From NCBI GenBank assembly GCA_900540475.1, contig UQGG01000019.1:1-64000 (forward strand): 64,000 bases of DNA, in the 5' to 3' direction. The translations under genes and the position numbers were made by a program. The stretch is from an uncultured Robinsoniella sp. (lineage in GTDB: Bacteria > Bacillota > Clostridia > Lachnospirales > Lachnospiraceae). The notes below the pieces were generated by a model that was not told the origin of the DNA, ran no database searches, and worked only from the letters and a program-made list of their open reading frames with translations. Shown here in pieces: positions 42,378-51,481 of the stretch. How positions within the stretch are numbered: the first letter of the stretch is position 1; each line of letters starts with the position of its first letter.

Positions 42378-43028
42378 TTATATTTTTTTTAATGTGCCGA
42401 TGGACACATCTCCAACAACTGCCAGATCCTCTGCTTCAAAGGATAACGGGAAATTATCAGAAAATAAAATTTGGGATGAAGGTGGAAATTCATCATCCCC
42501 GGACCATAGAATAAAACGTACAAAATATCCATTTATGAATTCAAACTCGTAAGATACATCGCCTGATTCTAATTTTGAGGCACCCACTTTTCTCATCTGT
42601 GCCTGAAAAAGTTCTAACTTTGAACCGTAGGAAAAAGCCAGGCGCATCAGGCATCTTCCCTGAAACTGCCTGAAATAAACTTCTCCCCAGGGTACTTCAC
42701 GATAAGTCAGATACTTTCCGGTAGTTTCGGAAGCTACGCCTTTTGTCAAAAACCGGATCGCAATAATCTTTGCTGCCACTTCATCTATAAGGGCACCATA
42801 TCCCTCATCATCAGGTTCTGCTTTTTCCACACGGAATTCGGGATAAAAAATCAGATACTCTTTCTGCATCATGCGCAGCGTAAATACCTGCTTTTCTTCA
42901 TCAAAGGGAACTCCTGTGCGTCTGCTTGCTTCAATCGGATCTATTTTGCGGAATTCTTCCAGGTAATGCTCGAACGGGATTCGTTCTTTGTTGTCTTTTT
43001 CGTACTCAATATTCATCTGTATTCCCAT
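42378..43028 (-). CDS. DUF3786-family protein of the Wood-Ljungdahl cluster
   Basis: A protein of about 216 aa with the features of DUF3786 proteins, which occur beside CODH/ACS genes: FEHYLEEFRKIDP, EASRRTGVPFD, REVPWGEVYF, VSYEFEFINGYFVRFILWSG and a C-terminal LAVVGDVSIGTL. No cofactor motif or membrane segment is seen; the function is unknown. The open frame extends to a GTG at 43061, but those eleven codons are translated repeat DNA. I place the start at the ATG at 43028; the ATG at 43016 is equally possible. The GGAGGG closest to the start sits in a hairpin loop. Confidence 0.78.
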   Translation of the reverse strand: MGIQMNIEYEKDNKERIPFEHYLEEFRKIDPIEASRRTGVPFDEEKQVFTLRMMQKEYLIFYPEFRVEKAEPDDEGYGALIDEVAAKIIAIRFLTKGVASETTGKYLTYREVPWGEVYFRQFQGRCLMRLAFSYGSKLELFQAQMRKVGASKLESGDVSYEFEFINGYFVRFILWSGDDEFPPSSQILFSDNFPLSFEAEDLAVVGDVSIGTLKKI

Positions 43029-43163
43029 TGCATATTGCAGACCCTCCTGCAATATTGCCACAATAAAACAGATTGAAAGAATTACAGCGTGGCGCCCTTT
43101 CCATATCCCAATTTTCTTTCAATCTTATACTCTGCATATCGCAGGACCCGCCTGAGATACTGC
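43029..43163. repeat. Dispersed hairpin repeat, family 2, copy C
   Basis: A 135-bp element: hairpin TATTGCAG-N-CTGCAATAT (43031-43058), a longer hairpin with arms GATTGAAAGAA and TTCTTTCAATC (43071-43123), and a third hairpin (43133-43163) that is a direct repeat of the first (about 25 of 31 bases). It fills the gap between acsV and the DUF3786 gene and resembles 12217-12313. Confidence 0.72.
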
Positions 43164-43174
43164 ATTAATAAGTA

Positions 43175-45091
43175 TTAATCTTCAAATAGTGTTGTATCTG
43201 TATGTGGTAAGAAACATGCTGCAACAAACTCATCCATATACTGAGGTATTGCACTCAATTCCAGATAAGTCATATTTCTAGCAACTTCATATACTTTCCG
43301 TTCAGCCTGTGTGGAACAAAGCATTGCATATGCCCCCGACAGGGATGAATTTCCGATATACTGGTACAATTCCAAAGGAACCTTCGGGAACATACCGATA
43401 TGAATTGCATTTTCCATATTGATGCCGCTGCCAATACCGCCCGCTACATAGACATGTTCAATCATAGAGATATCAAAGTCACAATAGGATAACATCGTCC
43501 GGATTGCAGAGAAAATAGCTCCCTTTGCACGGATAAAATTATCAATATCAACTTCGGAAATCTCCACGTCTTTCACAGAGCCTGCTTCCGACTCAAATGC
43601 CAGCACATAGCTGCCCATATCAAACTTATCATGTCTGACACGTTTTCCTTCACGGACAAATTTACCCTTGGGGTTAATGATGCCGCAACGGAACAGTTCA
43701 CTGATAATATCAATAATTCCGGAACCGCAGATTCCGATTGGTTTCGTCCCTTCGTCTCCGATTACGGAGAGATTAGGTTCCATCGTTTCCTGATCAATGG
43801 TACATGCCTCAATTGCGCCATCCGTAGCACGCATACCGCAGCTGATGTCTCCGCCCTCAAAAGCAGGTCCTGCTGAGCAGGCACAGCTCATTAAAAAGTC
43901 AGAGTTGCCAAATACAATTTCTCCATTGGTACCAAGGTCAATAAACAGTGAGAATTCCGGTTTATTCCACAAAGCACTTACAAAAGCACCCGCGGTAATA
44001 TCTCCGCCTACATAACTTCCTATATTCGGAGCTATGATAATATGGGAATCGGGATTAATATGAATTCCAATATCAGATGCATACAGAGAATTTGTTTTAA
44101 AGAAAGTCGGAATATATGGTTCCATACGAAGCGGATCTGCATTGATCCCCATTAATAAATGGTTCATCGTGGTATTGCCTGCAACACACATACGATAAAT
44201 ACTCATAGGATCCAGCTTTGCCTGCCTGCACATAGTCTGAATCAGCGGATTAATGGTCTCATCAATAACCGCTTTTTGCAGCCGGTCCTTGCCGCCCGGT
44301 TTTGCAGATTCAATGATACGGTTGATGACATCAGCTCCATAACGGATCTGTCCGTTTCCGGAAGAACCTTTCGCAAGAATGGCGCCATCCAGCATATTAA
44401 TCAGAATTGCAGAAACAGTTGTCGTTCCAATATCTATTGCAATTCCGCCTACAATCACTTCTTCATTTTCCGGGAAAATATCATATACGAATATATTTGT
44501 CTCAATTTTTCTTACAATTATTTTAACACGGAAACCGCTTTCCCTAAGTACATCCGGCAGTTTTTTCAGAACCGAATATGGAACACGGATTTTTTCAATA
44601 CCTGTTATTGCCGTAATCGCCCGGGTAAACCGCTCATTGTCCGGCATGGTATCATCTAAAGTAGGCTCATCCATAGATACATTCAAGATCTCTAATGTAT
44701 TCTTTAGTTCAATACCTGCTTCTAAAATCTGTTCCTTGGCATCAGAAAAAATCTTTAATTCTTCCGGCGAACTTAGATCTGCTACTTTCATACGGCTCCT
44801 GTAAGCAGAGGCTATATCCGGCACCAGTACTTCCACATCCGCATTTATGGTACTGACACAGGCGAGACGCCAGCCTTCGGCATAGTCCTCATCCGTAATA
44901 TGACGCGTCTTTTTTGATTCTAATTCACCGCCAACGAGCTTTACTCTGCATTTCCCGCAAGATGCATTTCCTGAACACGGTGCATCGATAGCTACGTTTG
45001 TTTTTCTCGCTACCTCAAGAAGGCTTTCACCGAAAGCAGCGAAGACAATAATATCTTCGCTGTTTTCAAACTTAAAAGTAACTTTATGCAT
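43175..45091 (-). CDS. acsV: Reductive activator of the corrinoid protein (AcsV/RACo type)
   Basis: A 638-aa protein. An N-terminal [2Fe-2S] ferredoxin domain (Cys in CSGNASCGKC near residue 39 and a fourth Cys near 77) is followed by a linker and a C-terminal ASKHA-type ATPase domain, with GIAIDIGTTTVSAILINM near residue 218, FIDLGTNGEI and IGICGSGIIDI. RACo proteins use ATP hydrolysis to push electrons to inactive Co(II) corrinoid, restoring Co(I) in CFeSP (AcsCD). It lies 3 bp downstream of acsE, with GGAGATCTAATAT before its ATG. Confidence 0.94.
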   Translation of the reverse strand: MHKVTFKFENSEDIIVFAAFGESLLEVARKTNVAIDAPCSGNASCGKCRVKLVGGELESKKTRHITDEDYAEGWRLACVSTINADVEVLVPDIASAYRSRMKVADLSSPEELKIFSDAKEQILEAGIELKNTLEILNVSMDEPTLDDTMPDNERFTRAITAITGIEKIRVPYSVLKKLPDVLRESGFRVKIIVRKIETNIFVYDIFPENEEVIVGGIAIDIGTTTVSAILINMLDGAILAKGSSGNGQIRYGADVINRIIESAKPGGKDRLQKAVIDETINPLIQTMCRQAKLDPMSIYRMCVAGNTTMNHLLMGINADPLRMEPYIPTFFKTNSLYASDIGIHINPDSHIIIAPNIGSYVGGDITAGAFVSALWNKPEFSLFIDLGTNGEIVFGNSDFLMSCACSAGPAFEGGDISCGMRATDGAIEACTIDQETMEPNLSVIGDEGTKPIGICGSGIIDIISELFRCGIINPKGKFVREGKRVRHDKFDMGSYVLAFESEAGSVKDVEISEVDIDNFIRAKGAIFSAIRTMLSYCDFDISMIEHVYVAGGIGSGINMENAIHIGMFPKVPLELYQYIGNSSLSGAYAMLCSTQAERKVYEVARNMTYLELSAIPQYMDEFVAACFLPHTDTTLFED

Positions 45092-45094
45092 ATA

Positions 45095-45880
45095 TTAGAT
45101 CTCCAAATAGGAATCCGCATATAAGGTATTGTTTTTAAATACATCACAGGATTTGATTGTTTCCATTAATCTTAAATCACATGGATTTACGATTGCAGAA
45201 GTCAAACCATTCATCATAGCCATAGCTACTAAAGCAGAATCCATGATCGGACGGATATGTTTTGGCATACCGTTAGAGTTATTGGATAATCCACCTGTTG
45301 AATTAAGTCCCATATCGCTGAACATTTTAATTGCTTCTAAAACGTCCATCTGCTTGTCCTGCATTCCCTTTACAACCAGGAATAACGGGTCAAACCAGAG
45401 ATCAGTAGGTTCCATTCCAAGTTCCAGACCTCTCTCTAACATGTTCTGGCAATGCATCATACGTTCGTCATTGTCGGACGGAACGCCTTCTGCGGAACAC
45501 AAAGCGATAACAATTGCATCATTTGCTGCTGCTAAATCGATATTTTCGATTCTGTCTCCAGCATCTGCAGAGTTAACGATTGGTTTTCCTTTGGAACGGT
45601 TATATACGGAAATACCAGCTTCAATCGCTTTTTTATTAGCAGTATCCAGAGCCAGCGGTACGTTATCGAATTCATTCTGAAGCAGCTGAACAGCCCATTT
45701 CATTAATTCTTCGCCGTCGCTTTCAGCCGGTCCGATATTTACATCTAAATAAGTTGCGCCAGCATCAAGCTGCTCTTTTGCACGCTGGATGATTGGAGCT
45801 CCATCTCTTTCTGCCATTGCCTTACGGATAACTGGGGAAATACAGTGGATTCTTTCACCAATTGTTACGAATTTTGCCAT
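45095..45880 (-). CDS. acsE: Methyl-THF:corrinoid iron-sulfur protein methyltransferase AcsE
   Basis: A 261-aa TIM-barrel methyltransferase that moves the methyl group from methyl-THF to Co(I) of AcsCD. Pterin-binding family segments include IGERIHCISPVIRKAM, YLDVNIGPAESDGEE, PLALDTANKKAIEAG and GGLSNNSNGMP. The length matches Moorella AcsE (262). AGAAGGAGATTAATC precedes the ATG. A family 1 repeat separates it from acsC. Confidence 0.96.
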   Translation of the reverse strand: MAKFVTIGERIHCISPVIRKAMAERDGAPIIQRAKEQLDAGATYLDVNIGPAESDGEELMKWAVQLLQNEFDNVPLALDTANKKAIEAGISVYNRSKGKPIVNSADAGDRIENIDLAAANDAIVIALCSAEGVPSDNDERMMHCQNMLERGLELGMEPTDLWFDPLFLVVKGMQDKQMDVLEAIKMFSDMGLNSTGGLSNNSNGMPKHIRPIMDSALVAMAMMNGLTSAIVNPCDLRLMETIKSCDVFKNNTLYADSYLEI

Positions 45881-45911
45881 TGATTAATCTCCTTCTCTAA
45901 TTGAAATTGTT

Positions 45912-46047
45912 GTAACATTTCAGACAGGTCTGCGCATTTACTGCGCCGACCGTATGAAAACCTGGAGCCTGCAGACATCCAGCCCTTCGCCGCAGGCGAA
46001 TTTCAATGGGCTGGATGTGTAACAGTTCATGCTGTCTGAACTGTTAC
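45912..46047. repeat. Dispersed MITE-like repeat, family 1, copy A
   Basis: A 136-bp element with 16-bp terminal inverted repeats: GTAACATTTCAGACAG (45912-45927) and CTGTCTGAACTGTTAC (46032-46047), 15 of 16 matching. Inside are the hairpin GCGCATTTACTGCGC and a long hairpin ACATCCAGCCC...GGGCTGGATGT with core CCATTGAAATTCGCC-TGC-GGCGAAGGG on the minus strand. It lies in the acsC-acsE gap. Confidence 0.78.
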
Positions 46048-46104
46048 ATATTGTTAGTAAAATCATTTACTACTTTCTACTATACTATAGAAGTACAGAG
46101 AAAA

Positions 46105-47448
46105 TTACTGCATATCTTTTAAGAATTTTACAAGCTGAACCGCTTCGTTTGGTCCTACAATGACATCCCATCCCGGAAGTTTCGCTTCTACTTCACCTTT
46201 TAAAACAGCTACTTTACCTGGAAGAATTAATTTTCTGTTTTTAATCTTGCCTTCAATATCAGCTTCGCCAAAATATTTAGCAATAGAACTTGCAGATAAT
46301 TTACCTGCTGCCCATGCTGTCAGAACGGATAATCCGCCTGCATCACTGATAATCAGGTTACAAGGAACACCGGAACGCTCTAACTCACCGGATACTACGA
46401 AATATGTAAGTGCAAAGTCAACAGTTGTAAGACAAACTGAGTTCTCATCTGCTCCGTTAATTGGGTAGATGCCCGGTTCTACTTTCATTGGCTTCTGAGG
46501 ATCTGTAAATACGTTCTGTCTTAAGCCATATAACGGCAATGCCTGAGCATAAGACATTTCTTCCATTACGATGATTGAACCATATTTAATTGTGAACATA
46601 GATGCTAAAGCTGCCTGCATATGGATATCTCCCTGTGCAAGTGCTGCTACATTTACGATTGAAGGATAGCCGAATGTTCTGTCACCATCTTTAATCGCTG
46701 CTTTTCTCATCTGAACTGCTGTAGCAAATGCTTCTTTAATGGATTTGCATCCTGCATCTAAAATCAGGTTCTTGTTTCCAAGTCCTTCTAATTTAGCAAC
46801 TGTTTCATATAACTCATTAACATTTTCACCGCGAACACCCAGTACAACACCAGCTTCTGCAGCGATTGCGTTCATAGCTTCGTAATTGGAAGCATCTGCC
46901 CCGTTTAATACAGGTTTGCTGTCTTTGCATACTGCAAGAGCTGCTTTTGCAACTTCTGCATCTGTACATCCTAATACTAAAGTTCTGTTAAGACCAGCTG
47001 CTTTTTTTACAAGTTCCACATAATCAACAGCTCCATCAGCGCTGTAGTTTACGTAAACCATTTCTACAAACATTCTTTCGCCGATACGTTCGTAATCAAC
47101 ATTTGGAATTGCTGCAATTTTTGCATCAATAGCAACTTCATCCATACAATTGCAAAGAGCAACTGCATATCTTGTCTTACTTACGAATGTTTTTTCATGT
47201 CTTTCCAGAACGGTTTCTCCGCCTAATGTAAATTCGTTTTCGCCTGTTCCTACTTTAATTGTTTTCATTGGTGGTGCAGTAGCCTCAGATAAAGTTGCTA
47301 ATGCATCCGGTGAGAAATGCGGACATGCGCTGATATCCATAGCGCCCTGTGCAACCTTCATTGAGAAAGCCATACATGTTGGGCATCCACACTCCTTACA
47401 GTTTTTCTTAGGTGATAATTTAAATATATCAAGACCTTTAAGTGCCAT
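46105..47448 (-). CDS. acsC: Corrinoid iron-sulfur protein large subunit AcsC
   Basis: A 447-aa subunit carrying the corrinoid and a 4Fe-4S cluster; it ferries the methyl group from AcsE to the A cluster of AcsB. The N-terminal cluster motif is CKECGCPTC (residues 17-25) with a further Cys in ACPHF. A TIM barrel follows, then a C-terminal cobalamin-binding region (about 325-447) with LIISDAGGLSVLTAWAAGKL. The length is equal to Moorella AcsC (446). AGGAGG precedes the ATG. acsD lies 26 bp upstream. Confidence 0.97.
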   Translation of the reverse strand: MALKGLDIFKLSPKKNCKECGCPTCMAFSMKVAQGAMDISACPHFSPDALATLSEATAPPMKTIKVGTGENEFTLGGETVLERHEKTFVSKTRYAVALCNCMDEVAIDAKIAAIPNVDYERIGERMFVEMVYVNYSADGAVDYVELVKKAAGLNRTLVLGCTDAEVAKAALAVCKDSKPVLNGADASNYEAMNAIAAEAGVVLGVRGENVNELYETVAKLEGLGNKNLILDAGCKSIKEAFATAVQMRKAAIKDGDRTFGYPSIVNVAALAQGDIHMQAALASMFTIKYGSIIVMEEMSYAQALPLYGLRQNVFTDPQKPMKVEPGIYPINGADENSVCLTTVDFALTYFVVSGELERSGVPCNLIISDAGGLSVLTAWAAGKLSASSIAKYFGEADIEGKIKNRKLILPGKVAVLKGEVEAKLPGWDVIVGPNEAVQLVKFLKDMQ

Positions 47449-47474
47449 AATTCTTTTTCCTCCTTAAGCAGCAA

Positions 47475-48416
47475 TTATACTAATTCTTTGACTAATTTTG
47501 AAATAGTTGCAACTGATACAGGATGTTTTAAAATAACTGCATTGGATCCGGAAACTAAAACTGCTGCTGCTGTTTCTACTTCCATATCAATACCACGCTG
47601 TTCAACATCTCCCCATTCAGGCATATCAGCTTCTGAAGCCATTGATTCTTTTACGCCCCATGTTTCAGATGCTACCGGTGTAATAATCGGCATCTGTAAC
47701 ATTCCATCATTCTGAGATAAAGCTGCTGCTTTTACTCTCTGCATGGTGGAAACAACATATTCAAAACCATAACCTGCTGCTGCAGTACCTACGTTCATAA
47801 CAACGTTTGAACTGCTGACACCTAACTGTGACAATAATACATTTAACTGTTTTGCAAGGTTGATATCAACTGCTGATTCAGCACCTACTACCTGCTTGTA
47901 CGCAAGGCCTGCTGCTGCACCGACTGTCTTGTAGTTTTCTTCTTTTGCTGCTAAAAGCATTGCGTTTCTTCCTTCCAACACTTCAGCTGCTTTGCTTAAA
48001 AGTTCTGCATCTTTTTCAACGTTCTTGCATCCCGCAATAACAAGTGGCACGTCTACTGCTGCTGCAACATCTTTTACAATTTGAATCAATTCTTCTGTTG
48101 ATTTGTCTGCACCGTTTGGATCTCCGCCTTCTAATCTCAGACAAAGAAAATCAGCACCTTCCATAGCTGCGGCTTTTTTCGCCATGTCAGCTACAGTTGC
48201 ACATCCTTCATAATATTTCTGGATAAATTCCGGTTCATTTTCTAAACCGAAGTCTGTGATCTCAACACCTACTTTTGGTGCGTTTTCGATAGGAGCATCG
48301 AAGCTGTAAAATGGTAATACGTTTTCTCCGCCTATGGTAATTTTCTTGTCCCCGCATCCAATTTCAACAGTGTTAATATTTGCGCTGAACTTTCCTGATT
48401 TTGCATTAAATGGCAT
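47475..48416 (-). CDS. acsD: Corrinoid iron-sulfur protein small subunit AcsD
   Basis: A 313-aa TIM-barrel subunit that pairs with AcsC and contributes to corrinoid binding. Typical segments are ITIGGENVLPFYSFDAPIEN, FLCLRLEGGDPNGADKS and ATVADMAKKAA. The leader contains CATGAAGGAGGT ten bases before the ATG, a very strong ribosome binding site that is exactly complementary to a motif in the candidate riboswitch RNA (6101-6112). A long hairpin lies between acsB and this leader. Confidence 0.96.
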   Translation of the reverse strand: MPFNAKSGKFSANINTVEIGCGDKKITIGGENVLPFYSFDAPIENAPKVGVEITDFGLENEPEFIQKYYEGCATVADMAKKAAAMEGADFLCLRLEGGDPNGADKSTEELIQIVKDVAAAVDVPLVIAGCKNVEKDAELLSKAAEVLEGRNAMLLAAKEENYKTVGAAAGLAYKQVVGAESAVDINLAKQLNVLLSQLGVSSSNVVMNVGTAAAGYGFEYVVSTMQRVKAAALSQNDGMLQMPIITPVASETWGVKESMASEADMPEWGDVEQRGIDMEVETAAAVLVSGSNAVILKHPVSVATISKLVKELV

Positions 48417-48442
48417 TTCTAATAAACCTCCTTCATGTTTTT

Positions 48443-48480
48443 AGACTGTTGTAAAACATAAGTTTATTTTACAACAGTCT
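48443..48480 (-). other. Stem-loop between acsB and acsD
   Basis: A perfect 14-bp stem, AGACTGTTGTAAAA with TTTTACAACAGTCT, around a 10-nt loop. No U-tract follows in the direction of transcription. It is likely a processing or stabilising element, or a site allowing different expression of acsB and acsDC. Confidence 0.7.
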
Positions 48481-48527
48481 GTCTTAAAAATCCATAAAAT
48501 CTTTGTATTTCTTTAAGAACACATACA

Positions 48528-50657
48528 CTACATCATTGGTTCCATGCTAAGTGCCGGATGACCTTTTTCTTCTAAGTATGCTAATAATGTTTCCGGATCT
48601 TCTGCTACTGTTTCATCACCGATCATATCAACGAAGTTATCGATATCGTATAACTCTTTTGCTGTAGCATTCAACTTCTCAGCAACCTGGTCTTTTAAGT
48701 CTTTTGGCATCCATACAATTCTGCCAACGCCGCCTTCTGCTTTCATGAACTTCTTAGAAGCGATGAAGTGTTTACCATGTCCCATGAAACCTGGTGTCTG
48801 AACACCGCCGCCTGTCATGGAAGCTAATTCAGGGAATGTCATTCCGATTGGTGTCATTCCTGCATATTCACGGTTCGCAATACATACACCATTGGATAAT
48901 GGCTCAATACCACAGATACATTCAAAACATCCGCAGGAAGTCATCGGATCTTCAATGATCGAATATAAGGTAACTGTTTCAAGAGCACCCTGGGAATATT
49001 TCTTAACCGCATCGTTAACATCCTGGTAAGATCCGGTTCTCTCATCAATTAAGCCGCCTTTTGTGATAACCTGGCATGGTCCCTGAGGATCCAGTTCGTT
49101 GGTAGCTTTTGCATCCAGCCATGAAACTGCACCGCAAAGTCCAAGTCTTTCAGGTGTAACAACACATACGTGAGACGGAGAGAATGCCTGACACATAATA
49201 CAGCTGTAGTATACTTCAACGCCTTCATCTGTTAATGTGCTAAGTCTTTCGTCACGTTTGTCATAGCTTGGAACAGCCAGTTCTGAACGAAGTCTTGTAC
49301 ATTCTGCTGCATCCGTAATAACCTTAACCTGACATTTGTCAACAACTGCTGCAAATTCGCTCTTAATTTTAGCATACAGAACTTCACCGATATGTTTTGC
49401 TCTGAATCCTGCATTAAAGGTATCTTTGCTCACACGTACACGGATCATATCTCTCTGTCCGGTATGCATTACACCTTCGATACAGTTGATGTAAGAGTGG
49501 AATTTACGTTCAAATACAGGCTCGAAATCAGACTGCATATTCTTTCCTGCTACTTCTACGATGTAAGCAATACTCTGTTTGCTTCCAACTTCAAATTCGT
49601 CAAAGTCCGGTCCGATTACTTCAATCTTGTGGTCTTCGATTTCTGTTGCTTCTTTAGCCTGAACTAATTCGAAACAGTCTACTCTGGAACCGTCGAATTC
49701 AACCTGCATATCACCGCGGCGGATGATCTCACCTTCAAATGCAGATGCAAATGAAACCGGAATATCAATCTTGGTGATTTTAATCTTAATATCTCTTGCT
49801 TCCAGAGATGTTGCGTTGAATTTCGCTACATCTTCCTGAACGATTAAGCTCTTTGGTACGCGGAAGATATTTTCTGTTTCGTTTGTCACTACCGGGAAAC
49901 CAAGTGCAATAGCACCAGCTCCGCATGCAACTACTACATCATCTAAAGGTCCGAAAGCATTTACAAATGCAGGAACTCTTTCAAATGTATATTTCATTAA
50001 TGCGCCTGCATCTCCAGCTGTAATATTACCGAAGATCAGAGCAGCTCTGATTGCTACGGATACTACGTGGATTACGCTTGTTACATCTTTTCCTAACGGA
50101 ATTACACGAACATTTGCGCCTGTTTTATATCCTAATTCTGCACACTGGTCAATGATTCCGCCAACCAATGTTACCAGGATACCCTGTGCCTGATAGCTCT
50201 TAATCAGGTCAACACCTTCCTGTGCGGTTGGTGCAGTACCAAGAACTACTGCTACACCCGGGATATCTCCTGTTACAAGGGGTACGCCAAGTTCACGGAT
50301 AATTGCATCGCTTAAGTGTCCGTAGCATGGATCTTCGTAAGGAGCAGCGCCGTCAATATATTTTAAAACTTCAATAAACTCTGCACAGAGAGCTGTAGCA
50401 ACACCGGACATAAAAGCATCATTCAGACGTTTTTCTCTGGTCATTAAAGTTTTTACAACTCCGAGAGCTGTTTTTAAATCACCTAAATTAGCGATTTTTG
50501 TTCCTGTTACACCATAGTAACAAGGTAAGCTGTATGCTGTATTTGGAAAACTTACTGCTTTGTCAGCGCCATGCTGTGCGATTGCACCGTCAATTGCCTG
50601 TTCTGTCAATCCGTATACGGCATCATTTCCACTAAATACTCTATCAAATAATGTCAC
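48528..50657 (-). CDS. acsB: Acetyl-CoA synthase AcsB
   Basis: A 709-aa nickel enzyme joining CO, methyl and CoA into acetyl-CoA. The A-cluster ligands are seen as YSCIMCQAF (about residue 484), further Cys in LGLCGAVS and GPCQV, and SCGCFECICG (about 574), whose CGC binds the distal nickel. The N-terminal CODH-contacting domain and the middle domain are complete; length is close to Moorella AcsB (729). The start is GTG with GGAGGTATAACA before it. cooC lies 14 bp upstream, and AcsA and AcsB should form the CODH/ACS complex with a CO tunnel. Confidence 0.97.
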   Translation of the reverse strand: MTLFDRVFSGNDAVYGLTEQAIDGAIAQHGADKAVSFPNTAYSLPCYYGVTGTKIANLGDLKTALGVVKTLMTREKRLNDAFMSGVATALCAEFIEVLKYIDGAAPYEDPCYGHLSDAIIRELGVPLVTGDIPGVAVVLGTAPTAQEGVDLIKSYQAQGILVTLVGGIIDQCAELGYKTGANVRVIPLGKDVTSVIHVVSVAIRAALIFGNITAGDAGALMKYTFERVPAFVNAFGPLDDVVVACGAGAIALGFPVVTNETENIFRVPKSLIVQEDVAKFNATSLEARDIKIKITKIDIPVSFASAFEGEIIRRGDMQVEFDGSRVDCFELVQAKEATEIEDHKIEVIGPDFDEFEVGSKQSIAYIVEVAGKNMQSDFEPVFERKFHSYINCIEGVMHTGQRDMIRVRVSKDTFNAGFRAKHIGEVLYAKIKSEFAAVVDKCQVKVITDAAECTRLRSELAVPSYDKRDERLSTLTDEGVEVYYSCIMCQAFSPSHVCVVTPERLGLCGAVSWLDAKATNELDPQGPCQVITKGGLIDERTGSYQDVNDAVKKYSQGALETVTLYSIIEDPMTSCGCFECICGIEPLSNGVCIANREYAGMTPIGMTFPELASMTGGGVQTPGFMGHGKHFIASKKFMKAEGGVGRIVWMPKDLKDQVAEKLNATAKELYDIDNFVDMIGDETVAEDPETLLAYLEEKGHPALSMEPMM

Positions 50658-50671
50658 TGTTATACCTCCAA

Positions 50672-51442
50672 TCAGATACTTGTATTATCGATCTTCTCTT
50701 TTATTTTTCTTATCTCTTCTGTTGCGGTGTCGCTAAAATCAAAGGGGGATTTTCCCTGGCGGTCCGCATCGATCACTTCCGTGTTGTAGTGAATGAAGCC
50801 CAATAAATCTTCTGACGGAATTTTCGATTTTATAAACTCCTCATCGTCTTCATTACGCACCTTGTTTGCCACAACCCGCACGTGCTTCACACCAAGGTCC
50901 GTTGCAAGACGCTTAACATTCTTGTAGGTTTGGATGCTTCTTGCACCGGGTTCAATTACAACCACAAACTGATCCATCCCTTCGGTAGTTCCACGTCCCA
51001 GATGTTCCAGGCCCGCTTCCATATCCAGGATAACTACATCGTCACTTCTTAAAACAAGGTGGTTGATAATCCTTTTCAGCATTACATGCTCCGGACATAC
51101 ACAGCCGCTTCCTGCCGTATCAACGGTTCCAAGAACCAGCAATTTTACACCGTTCGCTGACTTTGCAAACTTATTCGGGATGTCATCTACTTTTGGGTTG
51201 ATCTTATAAAATTTATTGTCGTCATTAGCACCGGTACGTTCCTGCACCAGCTTACGCATTTTGGTAATCGGTACGATCTGATCTAATTCTTCATCAGAAA
51301 AACCAAGGGCTAATCCTAAATTTGCATCCGGATCCACATCCGCCGCCAGGACGTTCTTCCCTTCCTGTGCATATAACCTTGCCAAAGTGGCCGCAAAAGT
51401 TGTCTTTCCTACTCCGCCTTTTCCGGTAACTGCAATTTTCAT
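50672..51442 (-). CDS. cooC: CODH/ACS nickel insertion ATPase CooC/AcsF
   Basis: A 256-aa MinD-type ATPase. The deviant Walker A is GKGGVGKTTF (residues 7-16), and DVDPDANLGLALG follows. A CVC motif near residue 114 corresponds to the Cys-X-Cys that binds nickel or zinc at the CooC dimer interface. Lying between acsA and acsB, it is expected to mature their nickel sites. It differs clearly from the second CooC-like protein encoded at 53536-54306. Confidence 0.94.
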   Translation of the reverse strand: MKIAVTGKGGVGKTTFAATLARLYAQEGKNVLAADVDPDANLGLALGFSDEELDQIVPITKMRKLVQERTGANDDNKFYKINPKVDDIPNKFAKSANGVKLLVLGTVDTAGSGCVCPEHVMLKRIINHLVLRSDDVVILDMEAGLEHLGRGTTEGMDQFVVVIEPGARSIQTYKNVKRLATDLGVKHVRVVANKVRNEDDEEFIKSKIPSEDLLGFIHYNTEVIDADRQGKSPFDFSDTATEEIRKIKEKIDNTSI

Positions 51443-51481
51443 TTTAACTCCTATCTGCTGCCAATAGCAGCGTTCTCCTGA

